From an uncultured Lentisphaeria bacterium (GTDB lineage Bacteria > Verrucomicrobiota > Lentisphaeria > Victivallales > UBA1829): DNA of 8,449 bases. The first letter of the stretch is position 1. Each line of letters opens with the position of its first letter. The notes beneath the pieces are model-generated. The model was not told the DNA's origin. It made no database searches and worked only from the letters and a program-made list of their open reading frames with translations. The DNA lies in assembly GCA_905211485.1 (NCBI GenBank), contig CAJMAW010000122.1, positions 1-8,449 of the forward strand, written 5' to 3'. Below are positions 5,449 to 8,449 of this stretch, piece after piece. The position numbers were made by a program, and so were the translations under genes.

Positions 5449-7329
5449 ATGACAAGCAGGAAAACCGAGACGAAACAGTCCTTCACATGGGATCCGGAAA
5501 CCACCCCGGCCCCCATCACCGGCGCGCTGAAGGAACTCTCCAGAACCTATCCCCTTCTGAAAGGGACGAAAGGATCTGCCAGACTGATTTTCAAACAGGG
5601 CAGGGATGCTGCGAAATGCTCCGTCCGCAAAGACGGGAAGGACTACATCATCGAATACGGGAAGCCGAACATGGCGCTCCGGATGGTGGGTTCGCTTCTT
5701 TCCGGAGTGCTGCCGGAAAAAGAAGAATACTGCCCCTTTGACATGTTCGGGATCATGCTGGACTGCTCCCGCAATGCCGTCATGACAGTGGAACAGATGA
5801 AGAAATATTTTGCCCGTCTTGCACTCTTCGGCTACAATATGGTCATGCTGTACACGGAAGACACCTATGAGGTCGGCGGCGAACCGTTCTTCGGGTTCAT
5901 GAGAGGCGCGCTCACAGGGGACGAAATCCGGGAAATGGATGAATACTGCGCAACTCTCGGGATCGAAATGATCCCCTGCATCCAGACGCTCGGACATCTG
6001 GAACAGATTCTCAGATGGGGCGCTTTCCATGAAGTGACCGATACCTCGCGCGTGCTGCTTGTCGATGAACAGAAGACCTATGATCTCATCGAAAAGATGC
6101 TCCTCACATGGAAGAATTCCGTGAAGTCCAGACGCATCCACGTGGGCATGGACGAGACTCACGACATCGGAAGAGGGCGTTTCTACGATCTCCACGGGGA
6201 TGAACGGCATTTCGATATTTTCAACCGTCATCTGGGGAAAGTCGTGGAACTCTGCAAAAAGCACGGTTTGACTCCGATGATCTGGTCCGACATGTACTTC
6301 CGCATGGGCAGCAGAAACAACGATTATTATGACAAGAACAGCGTCATTCCTTCCGACGTCGTGAAAAAGATCCCGAAAGCCGCCGAACTCGTCTACTGGG
6401 ACTATTATCACGAGGACAAGGCCTTCTATCTGGACTGGATCGACCGTCACCGGAAACTCGGGCACGAGCCCCTGATGGGCTCCGGCGTCTGGACCTGGAA
6501 CATGTTCTGGTACAACCGCCAGATCACTGAAAAGACCGTCATCCCCTGCATTGAAGCCTGCCGGGAAGCCAAGGTGAAGGAAGTCTTCTTCACCATGTGG
6601 GGCGATGACGGCGGATTCTGCGACTTCGACAGCGCCTTCGGCGGACTGGCTTTTGCTTCCGAACTTTCCTTTACGGGCAAAGTCTGCAACAAGACCCTGA
6701 ACGCAAAGTTCAACGCCCTCCTCGACGGTGCCAGCTATGACGATGTCCTCGCCGCCTCTGAAATTGAAAAGACCGGTCCCGCCGCCGCCTTGTGGGATGA
6801 TCCCCTCATGATGATGCATCTCGGCGGCGCCTGGTTCCGTGCAAAAGACGAGAAGGATCCGTATTTCAAGGATGCCGTCAAGATTCTGAAGAATGCGGTC
6901 AAAGTTCTTTCCGCTGCGCCGAAAAAAGGATCCGCCGGGGATCTGAAGCATGCCAGACTCCTGGCGGAAGCGGTTCTCGCCAAGTACCAGCTTACAGACG
7001 CCGTTCTCTCCGCCTATCTCAAGAAAAACAACCGGAAGGCTTTGCAGGAAGTCCTCCCCCTGATCGCGGATTATGAAAGGAAGTTCAAGGCCTTCACCGC
7101 CAGTTTCCGCGCCATGTGGCTGCGGCACAACAAGGTCTTCGGACTCGAGACCATGCAGATCCGTTTTGCAGGCCAACTGGCCCGTCTCAAGGAGCTTGAA
7201 TGCCGTCTCGGAGACTTCATTGACGGGAAAATCGATTCCGTCCCGGAATTCGATGAACTCCTGAAGGTCAGGGGCAAAGTGCATGTCTGGGGTTACATGG
7301 GCATTTCCCATGCGACTACGATCCGCTGA
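5449..7329 (+). CDS. Glycoside hydrolase family 20 beta-N-acetylhexosaminidase, GH20C type
   Basis: GH20 enzymes release terminal beta-linked GlcNAc or GalNAc by substrate-assisted catalysis. The 626 residues resemble, from memory, the pneumococcal GH20C enzyme in size and layout: a small N-terminal alpha/beta domain (about 1-95), a TIM-barrel catalytic domain (about 96-410) and a helical C-terminal domain (about 411-626). The GMDETHDIG segment supplies the hallmark Asp235-Glu236 pair (polariser of the acetamido group and general acid/base). TLGHLEQ (180-186), WSDMY (279-283), GVWTWN (346-351) and MWGDDGG (383-389) are further barrel-end motifs likely to line the sugar pocket. The start MTSRKTETKQ shows no signal peptide, so the enzyme should be cytoplasmic and act on imported short oligosaccharides. 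AGGA lies 12 bases before the ATG, a rather long spacing. An esterase follows on the same strand. Confidence 0.9.
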   Translation: MTSRKTETKQSFTWDPETTPAPITGALKELSRTYPLLKGTKGSARLIFKQGRDAAKCSVRKDGKDYIIEYGKPNMALRMVGSLLSGVLPEKEEYCPFDMFGIMLDCSRNAVMTVEQMKKYFARLALFGYNMVMLYTEDTYEVGGEPFFGFMRGALTGDEIREMDEYCATLGIEMIPCIQTLGHLEQILRWGAFHEVTDTSRVLLVDEQKTYDLIEKMLLTWKNSVKSRRIHVGMDETHDIGRGRFYDLHGDERHFDIFNRHLGKVVELCKKHGLTPMIWSDMYFRMGSRNNDYYDKNSVIPSDVVKKIPKAAELVYWDYYHEDKAFYLDWIDRHRKLGHEPLMGSGVWTWNMFWYNRQITEKTVIPCIEACREAKVKEVFFTMWGDDGGFCDFDSAFGGLAFASELSFTGKVCNKTLNAKFNALLDGASYDDVLAASEIEKTGPAAALWDDPLMMMHLGGAWFRAKDEKDPYFKDAVKILKNAVKVLSAAPKKGSAGDLKHARLLAEAVLAKYQLTDAVLSAYLKKNNRKALQEVLPLIADYERKFKAFTASFRAMWLRHNKVFGLETMQIRFAGQLARLKELECRLGDFIDGKIDSVPEFDELLKVRGKVHVWGYMGISHATTIR

Positions 7330-7427
7330 GTACGGAGATCGTTTCCCCCTCCCGGAGAAGATGGATCGGCAGAATGGAACCGGAAAAAACTTCTGAACAG
7401 TGAAGAGGGAAGACAGGGCAGACGCAG

Positions 7428-7470
7428 TTGCATGTGCAAAACAGATGACAGCCGATAATCAGCAGCTGTC
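7428..7470 (+). promoter_or_regulatory. Candidate promoter/operator before the esterase gene
   Basis: TTGCA-TG-TGCAA (7428-7439) is a five-base inverted repeat. Just after it, GACAGC (7447-7452) can pair with GCTGTC (7465-7470) around a loop that contains GATAAT (7454-7459), a good -10 match. TTGCAT as -35 would need a 20-base spacer, longer than ideal. Within 7330-7549 this is the only promoter-like stretch I see. Confidence 0.3.
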
Positions 7471-7496
7471 CCCCTCTCCCCCGGTTTCCTTTCTGT

Positions 7497-7516
7497 CCCG
7501 GATCCCTCTTTCCGGG
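7497..7516 (+). other. Hairpin in the leader of the esterase gene
   Basis: CCCGGA (7497-7502) pairs with TCCGGG (7511-7516) around an eight-base loop. It is followed by TCAAATTT, too T-poor for a convincing terminator. It may be a weak terminator of the hexosaminidase transcript or a leader structure; it ends about 20 bases before the strong ribosome binding site. Confidence 0.35.
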
Positions 7517-7549
7517 TCAAATTTCCCCTGAAAAAAAGGAGAGTTTTCC

Positions 7550-8329
7550 ATGGCTTTTTTTGAATGCAATTTTTTTGCGGAATCACTGGGGATGTGTTCT
7601 TCCATGTACGTGGTTCTTCCTCAGCCCACGCGCGGGCAGATCGGCCTGAAAGGGGTCGGCAGTGCAGACGGGTGTCCGGTTCTCTATCTCCTGCACGGAA
7701 TGTCCGACGATCACAGCATTTGGCTCCGGCGGACCAGTATTGAACGTTATGCTGCTCAATACGGGATTGCCGTCGTGATGCCCAATGTGCACCGGAGCTA
7801 TTACAACAATATGGTCTGCGGACTTCGCTATTGGGATTTCATCAGCAGTGAGCTCCCGGAGATTGTGGGCAGTTTCTTCAAATTCTCAAGAAAACGGGAG
7901 GACACTTTTGCCGCAGGCCTTTCCATGGGAGGTTTCGGTGCGTTGAAACTGGGGCTGAACTGTCCGGAGAAGTTTGCTGCTGTTGCCGGGATGTCGAGTG
8001 CAATCCGGCCCGCGCATCTGGCTTCCGTGATGAAGGAGCGGCTTCCAGAGTTTGAAAATATTTTCGGCGATCTTTCCCGGATCCCGGGATCCTCAAATGA
8101 TCTTTACTTCAAAGCCGAAGAGGCTCTTGCGAACGGAACCCGGCTTCCGGAGATTTTCCTTGCCTGCGGAACGGAGGACTTTCTGTATCAGGAAAATCTC
8201 TTATATAAAGCCCATCTGGAAAAGCTGGGCATTCCATTTGTCTACCGGGAAGGACCGGGGACTCATGAATGGGGATTCTGGGACCGCTATATTCAGGAAA
8301 TCCTGGCCTGGCTGCCAATCCGCAAGTAA
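7550..8329 (+). CDS. EstA/FrmB-type alpha/beta-hydrolase esterase
   Basis: This 259-residue protein belongs to the putative-esterase (esterase D) family of alpha/beta hydrolases, closest in pattern to lactic-acid-bacterial tributyrin esterase EstA and to S-formylglutathione hydrolases. It hydrolyses ester bonds, probably short-chain acyl or acetyl esters. The likely catalytic triad is Ser125 in GLSMGG (123-128), Asp210 in CGTED (206-210) and His239 in GTHEW (237-241). YLLHGMSDDHSIWLRRTSIERYA (46-68) is a family block holding the oxyanion region. No signal peptide is visible, so it is cytoplasmic. AAGGAG (7536-7541) lies eight bases before the ATG, a strong start. It follows the GH20 gene by 220 bases on the same strand. 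In that setting it might remove acetyl groups from sugars, as reported for pneumococcal EstA, but the substrate is inferred. Confidence 0.9.
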   Translation: MAFFECNFFAESLGMCSSMYVVLPQPTRGQIGLKGVGSADGCPVLYLLHGMSDDHSIWLRRTSIERYAAQYGIAVVMPNVHRSYYNNMVCGLRYWDFISSELPEIVGSFFKFSRKREDTFAAGLSMGGFGALKLGLNCPEKFAAVAGMSSAIRPAHLASVMKERLPEFENIFGDLSRIPGSSNDLYFKAEEALANGTRLPEIFLACGTEDFLYQENLLYKAHLEKLGIPFVYREGPGTHEWGFWDRYIQEILAWLPIRK

Positions 8330-8357
8330 AGAAAAGTCCGTGCAACAAAAGAAATAA

Positions 8358-8370
8358 ATTGCGAAGCAAT
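8358..8370. other. Short GAA-loop hairpin
   Basis: ATTGC-GAA-GCAAT forms a five-pair stem with the very stable GC-GAA-GC mini-loop, 28 bases after the esterase stop. A plus-strand A-run follows, so it is not a plus-strand terminator. On the minus strand the downstream TTTATTTCTTTT is T-rich, so it could help terminate a convergent transcript. Confidence 0.4.
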
Positions 8371-8381
8371 AAAAAATACGG

Positions 8382-8402
8382 AAAAATGCGTTGAGCGTTT
8401 TT
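8382..8402. terminator. Possible bidirectional terminator after the esterase gene
   Basis: AAAAATGC (8382-8389) pairs with GCGTTTTT (8395-8402), eight pairs including one G-T pair, around a five-base loop. The A-run and T-run serve as tails on either strand. The stem has few G-C pairs, so the call is moderate. It is the best end signal for the esterase transcript. Confidence 0.45.
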
Positions 8403-8410
8403 CTCGAGGT

Positions 8411-8427
8411 CAAGGTCCGTGACCTTG
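8411..8427. repeat. Palindrome at the right edge
   Basis: CAAGGTC-CGT-GACCTTG is a perfect seven-pair inverted repeat. An alternative fold pairs AGGTCA (8407-8412) with TGACCT (8420-8425). No T-run follows in either direction. It may belong to a repeat family or to the 3' end of a gene beyond the edge. Confidence 0.5.
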
Positions 8428-8449
8428 TCGCGGTCCAGCGGCGAGACGC

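Noticed and set aside
5380..7311. A 643-codon open frame on the minus strand opposite the GH20 gene
   Set aside because: The plus-strand frame encodes a clear GH20 enzyme with intact motifs. The antisense product has no recognisable family, is rich in His, Val and Glu runs typical of a complement of biased codons, and has no ribosome binding site.
8109..8449. A minus-strand frame open from the right edge through the end of the esterase gene
   Set aside because: It runs antisense through conserved esterase codons and an AT-rich hairpin cluster, giving Leu/Phe-rich low-complexity sequence. It is not supported as a gene.

Overview
The window carries six convincing protein genes in four transcription blocks, with compact AT-rich intergenic regions full of hairpins. 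Two predicted exported proteins, one of them a lipoprotein with a lipobox, point to a Gram-negative-type bacterium. The mix (TRL-like lipoprotein, Sel1-repeat protein, GH20C-like hexosaminidase, EstA-like esterase) would suit a gut-associated, glycan-using member of the Lentisphaerota/PVC group. That placement is a guess from gene content and base composition, not a demonstrated assignment.

Left edge (1-187): two degenerate copies of a repeat (TGCATTCCCTG, a hairpin, then GTATTTTTTT). The first has an intact terminator-like stem and probably ends a plus-strand gene outside the window. Block 1 (minus, 1599 down to 188): a promoter with an extended -10, a leader of about 115 nt containing a terminator-like hairpin, a TRL-like lipoprotein gene, a strong intrinsic terminator, and then prmC, which begins only about 10 nt after that terminator's T-run. 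Block 2 (plus, 1703-4012): argH, translationally coupled by an ATGA overlap to an unrecognised membrane-anchored or exported protein, then a terminator. Blocks 1 and 2 diverge from a 303-base intergenic region in which both promoters have the same TGCTATATT element.

Block 3 (minus, 5325 down to 4011): a secreted Sel1-repeat protein whose start is preceded by another terminator-like hairpin. Block 4 (plus, 5449-8329): a cytoplasmic GH20 beta-N-acetylhexosaminidase of the GH20C type, followed after a 220-nt spacer by an EstA/FrmB-type serine esterase. These two could cooperate in breaking down imported, O-acetylated amino-sugar oligosaccharides. Right edge (8330-8449): three closely spaced hairpins, one a possible bidirectional terminator.

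I see no mobile element, CRISPR array, tRNA/rRNA, toxin-antitoxin or defence system. The least explained features are the recurrence of terminator-like hairpins just upstream of all three minus-strand genes and the unknown protein coupled to argH. Neither is proof of a new system.
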